NCBI GenBank assembly: GCA_902727945.1
Contig: CACVAV010000377.1
Coordinates: 1 to 13,928 of the forward strand
DNA from: an uncultured Thiotrichaceae bacterium
Lineage (GTDB): Bacteria > Pseudomonadota > Gammaproteobacteria > Thiotrichales > Thiotrichaceae
Direction: 5' to 3'
Length of the DNA: 13,928 nt
The first letter of the stretch is position 1, and every line of letters starts with the position of its first letter. Below the pieces are notes generated by a model that was given only the letters and a program-made list of their open reading frames with translations, had not been told where the DNA came from and made no database searches. Position numbers and translations under genes: made by a program. Positions 6,057-13,928 of the stretch are shown piece after piece.

Positions 6057-7516
6057 AAATTACTCGTTGATACCGCTATGGAACAAATACCCATTAAGAC
6101 ACCGGGAAAGACACCCAGAATCACCATAAGCAAACCATTAAAACTAAATAAAACCTGAAAATCCACTTCCGCCACAATCGGTGTGCTCTCTTCCGGCTCA
6201 TCGAAATACATCAGCTTAATGGCCCGCAGATAATAAAATGCCCCCACAACCGACATTACGACCATCGTCAGTGCTACCAATAAATAACCTTCACCCATCA
6301 CTACTTTAATGACTGACAATTTCGCATAAAAACCAGCGGTAGGCGGAATACCTGCCATCGAGAAGAAGATGAGTAGCATAATAAAGGCATACCACGGATG
6401 ACGGTCATTCAAACCACGCAAACAATCCAGATTATCCGGATCAGACATGCGGTTACCCAGCAGAATTAAAACCGCAAAACCGCCCGCAGACATCAACGCA
6501 TAAATAATGGTGTAAAACATAGCCGCGCTATAACCATCTTCAGTACCGACTAATACACCTAACAACACAAAACCCATGTGGGCAATGGTTGAATAGGCAA
6601 ACATACGCTTCAGACTGGTCTGGGCAATCGCCATCAGATTCCCCATGACGATTGATAGCAGCCCCAGCAACATCAACATCTGCGACCAGCTGCTCTGCCC
6701 TGCACCCAGCCCATCCGCCAGCAAACGTATCAACAAAGCGAACGCAGCAATTTTAGGCGCACTACCCAGAAATAAGGTAACCGCCGTAGGTGCGCCCTGA
6801 TAAACATCAGGCACCCACATATGGAAAGGCACTGCGCCAAACTTAAAGGCAATACCCGCCACAATAAAGGTCATCGAGAACAGGAACAGAATATTGGTAT
6901 GCAGCCCTGCCTGCGCCTGAAAATAAGCTTTCAGGTCAATAATATTCAGGCTGCCACTCATGCCATATAACATAGAAATGCCATACAACAACAAACCGGA
7001 TGCAATAGCACCCAGCACAAAATATTTCATTGCCGCTTCAGAAGCATTGCTGTTATCACGCTGCATAGCCACCAGGGCATACATGGACAAAGCCAGTAAT
7101 TCCAGCCCCAGATACAGCACCAGCAAGTTATAACCGGAGATCATGATCATCATGCCCAGAATAGCCGCCATGCCCAGCACAAAAAACTCACCACGCCACA
7201 TATTCTGTTCGCGCAGGTATTTTCGGGAATACGCAAACGTCAGGCTGGAGATCAGCAAAATACTGATTTTTAAAATATCCCCCAAGCCATCAACAATGTA
7301 CATACCACCAAGGCCCGTGATAAAAGCCCCTTCACTGTTAAAAGACTTGCCCAGAACCAGCAAAGCGGTTGCCCACAGAGCCAGCTGTGTCGCCAGATAA
7401 GTAATTAACGGAGCACCTTTTGCCACCCACAGATCCATTAATAACACTGTGCATAAAGCCGCTAATAAAAAAACTTCAGGCGAAGCGATGGCAAAAGCTG
7501 ACATATCAAAATTCAT
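6053..7516 (-). CDS. nuoN: NADH:quinone oxidoreductase subunit N
   Basis: Antiporter-like proton-pumping subunit of the complex I membrane arm, next to NuoK. The 487 residues match E. coli NuoN (485), with about 14 membrane helices. Expected functional residues can be seen: Glu139 in the GLELLALSMYALVA helix (E. coli E133), Lys164 (K158), Lys225 and His232 in FKFGAVPFHMW (K217, H224), Lys255 in APKIAAF (K247) and Lys399 in the FYAKLSVIK broken-helix region (K395). The PDVYQGAPT motif is typical. The ATG overlaps the nuoM stop (ATGA), with AAGGGG about 7 bases upstream inside the nuoM end. A second Met at position 5 is a minor alternative start. The stop overlaps the start of the DUF2818 gene in the same manner. 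Confidence 0.98.
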   Translation of the reverse strand: MNFDMSAFAIASPEVFLLAALCTVLLMDLWVAKGAPLITYLATQLALWATALLVLGKSFNSEGAFITGLGGMYIVDGLGDILKISILLISSLTFAYSRKYLREQNMWRGEFFVLGMAAILGMMIMISGYNLLVLYLGLELLALSMYALVAMQRDNSNASEAAMKYFVLGAIASGLLLYGISMLYGMSGSLNIIDLKAYFQAQAGLHTNILFLFSMTFIVAGIAFKFGAVPFHMWVPDVYQGAPTAVTLFLGSAPKIAAFALLIRLLADGLGAGQSSWSQMLMLLGLLSIVMGNLMAIAQTSLKRMFAYSTIAHMGFVLLGVLVGTEDGYSAAMFYTIIYALMSAGGFAVLILLGNRMSDPDNLDCLRGLNDRHPWYAFIMLLIFFSMAGIPPTAGFYAKLSVIKVVMGEGYLLVALTMVVMSVVGAFYYLRAIKLMYFDEPEESTPIVAEVDFQVLFSFNGLLMVILGVFPGVLMGICSIAVSTSNL

Positions 7517-9057
7517 TTCACAGCCCCTTTCGCTCCAAGCTCACTCAATGGCGCAGTCACTTCTAATAAATTAGCCAGTGATGCTTCCATCATATTAGTC
7601 AGCGGGTGCGGCCACAAACCCAACCACAACACCACAATAGCCAGTGTACCCAGGATCATGAACTCACGACGATTAAGGTCTTGTAACTGATCAACTTCAC
7701 TACTCGTCACCTTGCCGTACAACACCCGGCGCACCAGCCACAAAGTATAAGCCGCACCAATAATCAAGGTCAGACCAGCCAATCCGGCAATCCAGATATT
7801 TGCCTTAGCCGTAGCCAGAATAACCAGAAATTCACCCACAAAACCTGAAGTACCCGGCAAACCGGCATTCGCCATCGCAAATAACACAAAGAATGCTGCA
7901 AACCATGGCATGCGACCGGCAACCCCGCCGTAAGCTTTTATTTCCCGTGTGTGCATGCGGTCATATAACACGCCGATACACAAGAACATCGCGGCAGAAA
8001 TAAAACCGTGGGACACCATCTGCACCATGCTGCCTTGCATAGCCATCACCGCACTAGTGGAACCATCACCGCCCAGATAGGTAGCCTGCAGCCGGAAAAT
8101 CAGAAAAAGACCCAGCGTGACAAAACCCATGTGTGCGATCGATGAATAAGCCACCAACTTTTTCATATCATCCTGCACCAAGGCAACAAAACCAATATAG
8201 ATCACCGCAAACAGCGACAGACCAATCACCAGCCAATCCATTTGAAGCGCCGCATCGTTCACAATCGGCAAGGCAATTCTCAGAAAAGCATAACCTCCGA
8301 CTTTCAACGTAATCGCAGCCAGAATCACCGAACCGCCGGTAGGTGCCTCAACATGTGCGTCCGGTAACCAGGTATGCACCGGCCACATCGGAATCTTGAC
8401 GCCAAAGGCCAGTAAAAATGAGAAAAAGACCAGCATCTGAGCTTCTATAGGCAACTCCAGCGCATACAAGTCAGTCAGTGTGAAACTACCACCACTTTTT
8501 GAATACAGATAAATCAGGCTGATTAATAAAAACACCGAACCAAGGAAAGTGTACAGAAAGAACTTAATCGTGGCATAAATCCGGTCAGGCCCGCCCCACA
8601 CACCGATAATCAGAAACATCGGAATCAGCATCGCTTCAAAAAAGATATAAAACAGCATGCTATCCATGGCGACAAAGACACCATTGACTATGCCCTCCAT
8701 GATCAGGAAGGCGGCCATGTATTGAGCTACTTTGTACTGAATGACTTCCCAACCCGCCAGCACCACGATCACCGTAGTAAAAGTATTCAGCAGTATTAGC
8801 GGGATCGATATACCATCCACGCCTAACATGTAGTTAATTTCAATACCAAACGCATTAATCCACGGAATACTCTGGGTGTAAGCCATCTCACCAGACTTTG
8901 AGTCATAGCCCAGCAACACCAGACTGGACAGAAAAGTCAGCACAGCAAAAATCAACGCACCTTCTCTGGCCCCCGCACGGTCACCCAGCATCAGCACAGC
9001 GATACCACCCAGAACCGGTAACCAGATCAGAAAACTCAGTATTGGCCAATCAGACAT
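7513..9057 (-). CDS. nuoM: NADH:quinone oxidoreductase subunit M
   Basis: Antiporter-like proton-pumping subunit between NuoL and NuoN in the membrane arm. The 514 residues compare with 509 in E. coli and give about 14 membrane helices. Functional residues seen: Glu141 in YIFFEAMLIPMFLIIG (E. coli E144), Lys221 in GVKIPMWPVHTWLPDAHVEAPT (K234), Lys252 (K265) and Glu409 in GFVGEFLVI (E407). The WLPDAHVEAPTGGSVILA stretch is diagnostic for NuoM over NuoL or NuoN. The ATG has a strong ribosome site, GGAGG with an 8-base spacing. Unlike its neighbours it is not coupled to the gene before it: 55 bases separate it from nuoL. Its stop overlaps nuoN. Confidence 0.98.
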   Translation of the reverse strand: MSDWPILSFLIWLPVLGGIAVLMLGDRAGAREGALIFAVLTFLSSLVLLGYDSKSGEMAYTQSIPWINAFGIEINYMLGVDGISIPLILLNTFTTVIVVLAGWEVIQYKVAQYMAAFLIMEGIVNGVFVAMDSMLFYIFFEAMLIPMFLIIGVWGGPDRIYATIKFFLYTFLGSVFLLISLIYLYSKSGGSFTLTDLYALELPIEAQMLVFFSFLLAFGVKIPMWPVHTWLPDAHVEAPTGGSVILAAITLKVGGYAFLRIALPIVNDAALQMDWLVIGLSLFAVIYIGFVALVQDDMKKLVAYSSIAHMGFVTLGLFLIFRLQATYLGGDGSTSAVMAMQGSMVQMVSHGFISAAMFLCIGVLYDRMHTREIKAYGGVAGRMPWFAAFFVLFAMANAGLPGTSGFVGEFLVILATAKANIWIAGLAGLTLIIGAAYTLWLVRRVLYGKVTSSEVDQLQDLNRREFMILGTLAIVVLWLGLWPHPLTNMMEASLANLLEVTAPLSELGAKGAVK

Positions 9058-9112
9058 TAATATAGCCTCCGGCAGATTTTACAGCGCGTTATGACAGTCA
9101 ACACTTTAACCT

Positions 9113-11137
9113 TCACGAAGAATATACAAAAAGAATCCACGCCACCATTAACGTGACGCCCAGCACCATAGAAAATGCGTAGTGGTACAGGTAGCCGGTT
9201 TGTAAACGACTAATCAGCGCTGCTCCCCGTTTCACCACCTTCACCGTGCCGCCAACAAACAAACCATCAATCAGCAACTTATCGCCCAATGCCCAGAGAC
9301 TATTACCCAAGTAAAGTGCACCATTGGCCAGCACCTTCTGATTAAAGGCATCCAGGTAATATTTCTCAGACAGCACTTTATGCAACCAGCCAAAATGATC
9401 ATAAAACCAATCAGCCACCTCATCATTTTTCATGTAGGTGTACCACGCCAACGCTGCACCGGCTGCTGCCAGCCACACAGCAGGACTCAGAAATCCATGT
9501 AATATAAAGCCGGGAATACCGTGGTAACTTTCACGTAACTCAGGGATGGCCGCATGCTTAGAACCGTCAACCATAATAGTAGTGACTTCACGGAATCCTT
9601 CCTTGACCGGAAGCAATACCTGATTAAAGAAATCACCCAAGGCCACCGGATCAATCAGAAACCCGGCCAGCACAGACGGAATCGCCAGCAGAATGAGCGG
9701 CGTGGTAACCACTTTTGGCGACTCACGCAGGTGCGCCAGGGTGTGATCATCCATGCGCTCATCACCGTGAAACACCATAAAAAACATTCTGAAGGTATAA
9801 AAGGCCGTTACAAAAACCCCCAACACCACCATCACATAGGCATAATCCGCCATCACCAGCTCAGACTTGTGCACCGCTTCGATAATCAAATCTTTGGAGA
9901 AGAAACCCGAAAAGCCGGGAAATCCGATCAAGGCCAGTGAGCCAATCAAAGCTGTCCAGTAGGTAATCGGCATGTATCGCCTTAACCCACCCATTTTACG
10001 CATATCCTGCTCATGGTGCATGGCGATAATCACCGAGCCAGCCGCCAGAAACAACAGCGCCTTAAAGAAGGCGTGTGTCATCAGGTGAAACACCGCTGCT
10101 GAATAAGCCGAAGCGCCCAGCGCCACCGTCATATAACCCAATTGCGATAGCGTTGAATAAGCGATCACCCGCTTAATATCATTCTGCACAATACCGACCA
10201 GCCCCATAAAGAAGGCCGTCGTTGCACCCACTGTCAGGATCACATTCAATGCAATATCCGATAATTCATACAGGGGTGACATCCGTGCCACCATGAAGAT
10301 ACCAGCAGTAACCATAGTGGCGGCATGAATCAACGCAGAAATCGGCGTCGGGCCTTCCATTGAATCCGGCAGCCAGACATGCAAAGGCACCTGTGCAGAC
10401 TTACCCATCGCACCAATGAATAGCAATACCAGCGCCAGATCCAGCGCGTCCACACCATCCAGCGCAGTCAGTGGCCCTACAGTTAATGGAAAAATACCCG
10501 GAAGGTTCATCTTGTGCACTTCAAACTTTTCAAAGGCAACCGTGTAGTCCAGTGAGCTGGTATAAATCAGAATAATGGCAATACCCAACAGAAAGCCCAG
10601 ATCACCGATACGGTTAACAATGAAGGCCTTCATATTGGCATAAACAGCGGTATCTTTTTCGTACCAGAAACCGATCAACAGGTAAGACACCAGGCCCACT
10701 GCTTCCCAGCCAAAGAACAGTTGCAGGAAATTATTACTCATGACCAGCATCAGCATGGCAAAGGTAAACAGTGAAATATAGCTGAAGAAGCGCTGGTAAC
10801 CCGGATCATCGTGCATATAGCCAATAGTATAAATATGCACCATCAGCGAGACAAAGGTCACCACTAACATCATCAGGATCGTCAGGTTATCAATCAGAAA
10901 ACCGATTTCCATTTTGACATTATCGACCACTGCCCAGGTATACACAGCACCGTTATAAACAGCGCCGCCATCCAGCGTGATATGTTTGAATACGAATAAT
11001 GACAGCAGGAATGCCAGCGCCACTGAACCGGTTGTGACCCAGTGCGACAGATTGCGCCCGATCTGTTTTCCGAACAAACCGGCAATAATCGCACCGAACA
11101 ACGGAGCCAACGGAATAGCTAAATAAACCGTCTCCAT
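9113..11137 (-). CDS. nuoL: NADH:quinone oxidoreductase subunit L
   Basis: Distal antiporter-like proton-pumping subunit, with the long lateral helix that runs along NuoM and NuoN. The product has 674 residues from the ATG chosen here. Numbered from that Met: Glu145 in FFGWEAVGLVSYLLIGFWYEK (E. coli E144), Lys246 in GAMGKSAQVPLHVWLPDSMEGPTPISA (K229), His271 in ALIHAATMVTAG (H254) and Lys415 in FSGFFSKDLI (K399). The C-terminal part (DHFGWLHKVLSEKYYLDAFNQ, then a basic amphipathic helix and a last membrane segment) is the usual lateral helix and anchor. A GTG two codons upstream (11143) would give 676 residues and a GTGA overlap with nuoK. I prefer the ATG because AAGG lies 7 bases before it but only 1 base before the GTG. 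Confidence 0.96.
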   Translation of the reverse strand: METVYLAIPLAPLFGAIIAGLFGKQIGRNLSHWVTTGSVALAFLLSLFVFKHITLDGGAVYNGAVYTWAVVDNVKMEIGFLIDNLTILMMLVVTFVSLMVHIYTIGYMHDDPGYQRFFSYISLFTFAMLMLVMSNNFLQLFFGWEAVGLVSYLLIGFWYEKDTAVYANMKAFIVNRIGDLGFLLGIAIILIYTSSLDYTVAFEKFEVHKMNLPGIFPLTVGPLTALDGVDALDLALVLLFIGAMGKSAQVPLHVWLPDSMEGPTPISALIHAATMVTAGIFMVARMSPLYELSDIALNVILTVGATTAFFMGLVGIVQNDIKRVIAYSTLSQLGYMTVALGASAYSAAVFHLMTHAFFKALLFLAAGSVIIAMHHEQDMRKMGGLRRYMPITYWTALIGSLALIGFPGFSGFFSKDLIIEAVHKSELVMADYAYVMVVLGVFVTAFYTFRMFFMVFHGDERMDDHTLAHLRESPKVVTTPLILLAIPSVLAGFLIDPVALGDFFNQVLLPVKEGFREVTTIMVDGSKHAAIPELRESYHGIPGFILHGFLSPAVWLAAAGAALAWYTYMKNDEVADWFYDHFGWLHKVLSEKYYLDAFNQKVLANGALYLGNSLWALGDKLLIDGLFVGGTVKVVKRGAALISRLQTGYLYHYAFSMVLGVTLMVAWILFVYSS

Positions 11138-11148
11138 GCTCACCCCTT
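11138..11148 (-). promoter_or_regulatory. Ribosome-binding site deciding the nuoL start
   Basis: On the minus strand AAGG (11148-11145), within AAGGGG, stands 7 bases before the ATG at 11137 and 1 base before the GTG at 11143. Normal spacing therefore favours the ATG. The following GGTGA also matches the far end of the Shine-Dalgarno consensus. The region overlaps the last codons and stop of nuoK, so both starts would be coupled to nuoK translation. Confidence 0.55.
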
Positions 11149-11445
11149 CAACCCGTTCAGCTCCTGAACATTAATCGTCCGGCGGCTACGGAACAATACC
11201 ACCAGAATCGCCAGGCCAATCGCTGCTTCTGCTGCTGCTACTGTCAGAATAAAGAACACAAAAATCTGCCCGGCCATGTCATCCATATAATGCGAAAAGG
11301 CAATAAAATTCAGATTCACTGCCAGCAACATCAGCTCAATGCACATCAACAGCACCAACATGTTTTTCCGGTTCAAAAACATACCAGCGATACTAATGGC
11401 GAACAAAATAGCGGCTACCACTAAATAATGAGACAAACCAATCAT
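11140..11445 (-). CDS. nuoK: NADH:quinone oxidoreductase subunit K
   Basis: Small three-helix membrane subunit (MrpC-like) between NuoJ/A and NuoN in the proton channel path. The 101 residues equal the common length. Both essential membrane glutamates are present: Glu37 in MCIELMLLAVNL (E. coli E36) and Glu73 in TVAAAEAAIGLAILV (E72). The ATG overlaps the nuoJ stop as ATGA and has a good GGAGG site 7 bases upstream within the nuoJ end. The 3' end contains a short inverted repeat at 11155-11169 (arms GTTCAG and CTGAAC, 3-base loop) just before the nuoL ribosome site. Its stop codon overlaps the possible GTG start of nuoL. Confidence 0.98.
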   Translation of the reverse strand: MIGLSHYLVVAAILFAISIAGMFLNRKNMLVLLMCIELMLLAVNLNFIAFSHYMDDMAGQIFVFFILTVAAAEAAIGLAILVVLFRSRRTINVQELNGLKG

Positions 11446-12041
11446 TTTTCTGCCTCCATCTTCACCAGGCGCACCCGGTCTTCACGCTTTACACGCACCT
11501 GCTGATCAATATTCTGTGATTTGGAATTGGGTCGTCTGCGTAAAGTCAGTGTGATCGCCGCAATAATGGCTACTAACAAAATGACCGCCGCAATCTCGAA
11601 GGGATAGAGATACTGCTTATAGAGTACTTCGCCCAACGCTTTAGTATTACTGTAATCAGCACCGTGACGCTGACCCTGCATATACTTTTCGCCATCAAAG
11701 CCACCACCGTTCAGCACCAGAATCATTTCAACAGCAATCACCAACGCCACCAGCAAACCCACCGGCAGGTATTTAATGAAGCCTTCTTTTAAATGATTAT
11801 GATTAATATCCAGCATCATAATCACGAACAAAAACAGCACCATGACCGCACCGACGTAAACCAGCACCAGTACAATGCCCAGAAACTCAGCTTCCAGTGT
11901 CACCCAAATCGCCGCACTGGTAAAAAAGCACACAATCAGACTCAATGCGGCATACACAGGGTTGCGCACCGTGACCATACTGATGCCTGACAGCAGTAAT
12001 ACACCCGAAAACAGATAAAACAGCAGCTGTTCAAAACTCAT
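11442..12041 (-). CDS. nuoJ: NADH:quinone oxidoreductase subunit J
   Basis: Membrane subunit with five helices. Its third helix contains the pi-bulge, thought to change shape during the coupling of quinone chemistry to proton pumping. The 199 residues are a little longer than E. coli NuoJ (184), the excess being in the hydrophilic C-terminal tail after LRRR (about 168-199). The conserved helix LGIVLVLVYVGAVMVLFLFV (about 54-73) is clear, including the YVGA segment where the bulge lies. The N-terminus has the typical RNPVYAALSLI motif (26-36). The ATG has a GAGG site 7 bases upstream in the 12-base gap after nuoI. The stop overlaps nuoK. Confidence 0.97.
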   Translation of the reverse strand: MSFEQLLFYLFSGVLLLSGISMVTVRNPVYAALSLIVCFFTSAAIWVTLEAEFLGIVLVLVYVGAVMVLFLFVIMMLDINHNHLKEGFIKYLPVGLLVALVIAVEMILVLNGGGFDGEKYMQGQRHGADYSNTKALGEVLYKQYLYPFEIAAVILLVAIIAAITLTLRRRPNSKSQNIDQQVRVKREDRVRLVKMEAEK

Positions 12042-12053
12042 CCGTCATCCTCA

Positions 12054-12557
12054 TTAACGATACGGCGCATCAGCAGCTTTCATCGCTGCAATTTCAGTTT
12101 CATGATTATCACCCACCGCTAATAACTTCGCCTTGGTCATGATGTTTTCACCACGATTTTCAAAGTGATACTCAAAAATATTGGTTTCGACGATGGCATC
12201 CACCGGGCAAGCTTCTTCACAAAAACCGCAATAGATGCACTTGAACATATCGATGTCGTAACGGGTGGTACGGCGCGTGCCATCCGGCCGTTCCTGTGAT
12301 TCAATTTTGATCGCCAGTGCCGGGCAAACGGCTTCACATAACTTACAGGCTATACAACGCTCTTCACCATTAGGGTAGCGCCGCAACGCATGATGGCCAC
12401 GAAAACGCGGTGAAAGGGGTGTTTTTTGCTCCGGGTACTGAATAGTGATTTTACGATCAAACAGATACCGCCCGGTGACCCGCATCCCTTTCAATAACTC
12501 AATCAGAGAAAAGGATTTAATATAATGCTTCAGGTTTTCACTCACATTAATACCCAT
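12054..12557 (-). CDS. nuoI: NADH:quinone oxidoreductase subunit I
   Basis: Ferredoxin-like peripheral-arm subunit carrying clusters N6a and N6b, which pass electrons to NuoB/N2 near the quinone site. The 167 residues compare with 180 in E. coli. Two complete CxxCxxCxxxCP motifs are seen: Cys68, 71, 74, 78 followed by PALAI, and Cys107, 110, 113, 117 followed by PVDAI. The paired motifs and their spacing of about 29 residues are typical. The N-terminal amphipathic segment (LLKGMRVTGRYLF, 21-33) and the FRGHHALRRYPNGEERCIACK block are diagnostic of NuoI over general ferredoxins. The ATG has an excellent ribosome site made partly from the nuoH stop codon. The next gene, nuoJ, begins 12 bases after its stop. 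Confidence 0.98.
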   Translation of the reverse strand: MGINVSENLKHYIKSFSLIELLKGMRVTGRYLFDRKITIQYPEQKTPLSPRFRGHHALRRYPNGEERCIACKLCEAVCPALAIKIESQERPDGTRRTTRYDIDMFKCIYCGFCEEACPVDAIVETNIFEYHFENRGENIMTKAKLLAVGDNHETEIAAMKAADAPYR

Positions 12558-12563
12558 TACTTA

Positions 12564-12570
12564 CTCCTTA
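12564..12570 (-). promoter_or_regulatory. nuoI ribosome-binding site built on the nuoH stop
   Basis: On the minus strand the nuoH stop TAA (12570-12568) is the first part of TAAGGAG, a near-perfect Shine-Dalgarno sequence ending 6 bases before the nuoI ATG. The terminating ribosome on nuoH would cover this site, so local reinitiation is likely. It firmly supports the nuoI start at 12557. Confidence 0.75.
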
Positions 12571-13632
12571 TTCCCATGGCTGCCAGCCCAGACCTATTGC
12601 GAGCATTTCCGCAAAAATCCAGACGATAGTTAGCGGAATTAATATTTTCCAGCCTAAGCGCATGATCTGATCATAGCGGTAGCGTGGAAAAGTCGCGCGA
12701 AACCAAAGATAGAAAAACAGAAAGAAGGCCGTTTTCAGTAAAAACCAATGGATGCCATTACCAAATATCGCGCCCAATACCGGCAGCTCTGTTAAAAAGT
12801 CCAGCCCCTGAAACGGTGATAACCAGCCTCCCAGAAACAGCAGCGATGTCAACGCAGAAATCAGGATCATATTGGCGTATTCAGCGAGGAAAAACAGCGC
12901 GAAGGCCATCCCCGAATATTCCACATGAAAGCCAGCAACAATCTCGGACTCACCTTCGGCAACATCAAACGGTGCACGGTTAGTTTCTGCCACACCTGAA
13001 ATAAAATACACCAGAAACAAGCCAAACAACGGCCAGATAAACCAGGAAAAAATACTACCGGATTGCGCCAGGATAATCTCATTCAAATTAAGGCTACCAG
13101 CGGCCATCAGCACACCTACCAGCGCAAAACCCATCGCGATCTCATAAGAAATTACCTGAGCACCCGCCCGCATCGCGGACAACATGGCATATTTAGAATT
13201 CGATGCCCAACCACCCAGAATAATGCCGTATACACCGACCGAGGTTAGCGCTAATACAAATAATAAACCGGCATTAATATCCGCCAACATCATGCCATCC
13301 GCAAACGGAATCACTGACCAGGCCACAAAAGCCGGCACCAGGGTGAGCATCGGTGCAATCAGGAAAATATAACGATTCGATTTAGTCGGAATAATGACTT
13401 CTTTAAACAGCAACTTGACCACATCAGCGATGGGCTGCAACCAGCCTTTTGGCCCAACCCGGTTTGGCCCCAGACGCACCTGCATGTAACCAATAATCTT
13501 ACGCTCAGCAAAAGTGGTATAAGCCACGGCCAGAATCAACGGAATCAGAATCGCCACGATCTTCAGCAGAATCACAATAACAGTCTGCACTGCTGCGGGG
13601 ATTTCACTCCAAATAGCGGTTAAAAATTCCAT
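12568..13632 (-). CDS. nuoH: NADH:quinone oxidoreductase subunit H
   Basis: Membrane subunit (ND1 type) that forms, with NuoB and NuoD, the quinone entry chamber and the start of the charged axis leading to the proton channels. The 354 residues are somewhat longer than E. coli NuoH (325), with about eight or nine membrane helices. Strong signatures: FAERKIIGYMQVRLGPNRVG (41-60), then GPKGWLQPIADVVKLLFKE, and the acidic loop AETNRAPFDVAEGESEIVAG (215-234) followed by FHVEYSG, the most conserved ND1 region lining the quinone site. The ATG has an AGGA site 7 bases upstream, 2 bases beyond the nuoG stop. No motif residue is missing and the frame is intact. Confidence 0.98.
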   Translation of the reverse strand: MEFLTAIWSEIPAAVQTVIVILLKIVAILIPLILAVAYTTFAERKIIGYMQVRLGPNRVGPKGWLQPIADVVKLLFKEVIIPTKSNRYIFLIAPMLTLVPAFVAWSVIPFADGMMLADINAGLLFVLALTSVGVYGIILGGWASNSKYAMLSAMRAGAQVISYEIAMGFALVGVLMAAGSLNLNEIILAQSGSIFSWFIWPLFGLFLVYFISGVAETNRAPFDVAEGESEIVAGFHVEYSGMAFALFFLAEYANMILISALTSLLFLGGWLSPFQGLDFLTELPVLGAIFGNGIHWFLLKTAFFLFFYLWFRATFPRYRYDQIMRLGWKILIPLTIVWIFAEMLAIGLGWQPWE

Positions 13633-13634
13633 GA

Positions 13635-13928
13635 CTATATCCTGTCCAGATCAATGTAGCCGAACGACTCACCCAGCGTATTCGCTGCCGTCGTTCCGGA
13701 TTGAATCCACACACAACCCACCGGCACTGACTCATCCGCAGCCACCGGTAACTGTACAGAACCCTCATCCTGAGCCGCCTTAATCAAATCACCCTCATCA
13801 AAATCCAATCGCTCCATATCCAGCGGATTCAGGTGAATCAGCGGCACCGGAATCATGTCCTGTAACGCCTGCGCCCTGCGTACCAGCATATCATTGCGAT
13901 ACATATGCACATCGCCGATACGCTGCAT
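13635..13928 (-). CDS. nuoG: NADH:quinone oxidoreductase subunit G, C-terminal part
   Basis: Only the last 97 codons lie in the window. The frame is open to the edge at 13928, and the Met there is almost surely internal, since NuoG is usually near 800-900 residues. The visible part (IGDVHMYRNDMLVRRAQALQ, then LNPLDMERLDFDEGDLIKA, and VPVGCVWIQSGTTAANTLG) matches the end of the molybdopterin-oxidoreductase-like domain of NuoG: a beta-barrel fold resembling molybdopterin-dinucleotide-binding domains, but in NuoG usually without cofactor. The Fe-S cluster motifs are in the N-terminal part outside the window. The stop TAG is 2 bases before the nuoH ATG. Identification rests on this tail and on the position directly before nuoH, the standard order. 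Confidence 0.9.
   Translation of the reverse strand: MQRIGDVHMYRNDMLVRRAQALQDMIPVPLIHLNPLDMERLDFDEGDLIKAAQDEGSVQLPVAADESVPVGCVWIQSGTTAANTLGESFGYIDLDRI

Noticed and set aside
9076..9101. Internal promoter TTGACT / TAAAAT between nuoL and nuoM
   Set aside because: The spacer is 14 bases, outside the usual 16-18, and the operon is otherwise continuous. It is kept only as a remark in the findings.
1..13928. CRISPR array, insertion sequence, prophage, toxin-antitoxin or defence genes
   Set aside because: No arrays of regularly spaced repeats, transposase or integrase motifs, or defence domains were seen. Nearly all bases belong to conserved housekeeping genes.

Overview
The window reads as chromosomal DNA of a non-enteric gammaproteobacterium; a betaproteobacterium is less likely but not excluded. 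The grounds are the gene order (nuo operon running into metY-rimP-nusA-infB-rbfA), a gamma-type initiator tRNA gene ahead of rimP, the sequence style of the Nuo and translation proteins, and a small three-helix membrane protein of DUF2818 type after nuoN. Base composition looks moderate, and I see no shift that would point to recent transfer. Every gene I accept lies on the minus strand, so transcription runs from high to low coordinates.

Region 1 (13928 down to 5766) is the distal half of the NADH:quinone oxidoreductase (complex I) operon: the C-terminal end of nuoG (cut by the window edge), then nuoH, I, J, K, L, M, N and the DUF2818 gene. Junctions are tight, with several ATGA stop/start overlaps. 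The exception is a 55-base gap between nuoL and nuoM. NuoG belongs to the peripheral electron-transfer arm and NuoI carries two 4Fe-4S clusters toward quinone. NuoH forms the quinone-cavity entry and coupling region. NuoJ, K, L, M and N form the proton-pumping membrane arm. The key charged residues expected from E. coli can be seen in K, L, M and N, so the complex looks intact.

Region 2 (5765 to 5522) is regulatory. It holds an A/T-only inverted repeat, a strong sigma70-like promoter (TTGCAA, 17 bases, TATTAT), an initiator tRNA-fMet gene with encoded CCA, and an intrinsic terminator-like hairpin before rimP.

Region 3 (5521 to 187) is the translation/transcription-factor operon rimP-nusA-infB-rbfA: 30S maturation, transcription elongation/antitermination, initiation factor IF2, and 30S cold-shock maturation. 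The metY promoter probably drives it through the hairpin, with NusA as a plausible feedback regulator as in E. coli.

Region 4 (186 to 1) holds no gene I can support. The usual next gene, truB, does not start here recognisably. The stretch has a small hairpin, a short direct repeat and a motif that I recall from intergenic repeats.

Most of the window is conserved housekeeping DNA. I did not find a new system. The points most worth a second look are the DUF2818 protein as a possible complex I accessory factor, the unusual U1-U72 pair of the initiator tRNA, the hairpin between metY and rimP, and the non-coding tail after rbfA.
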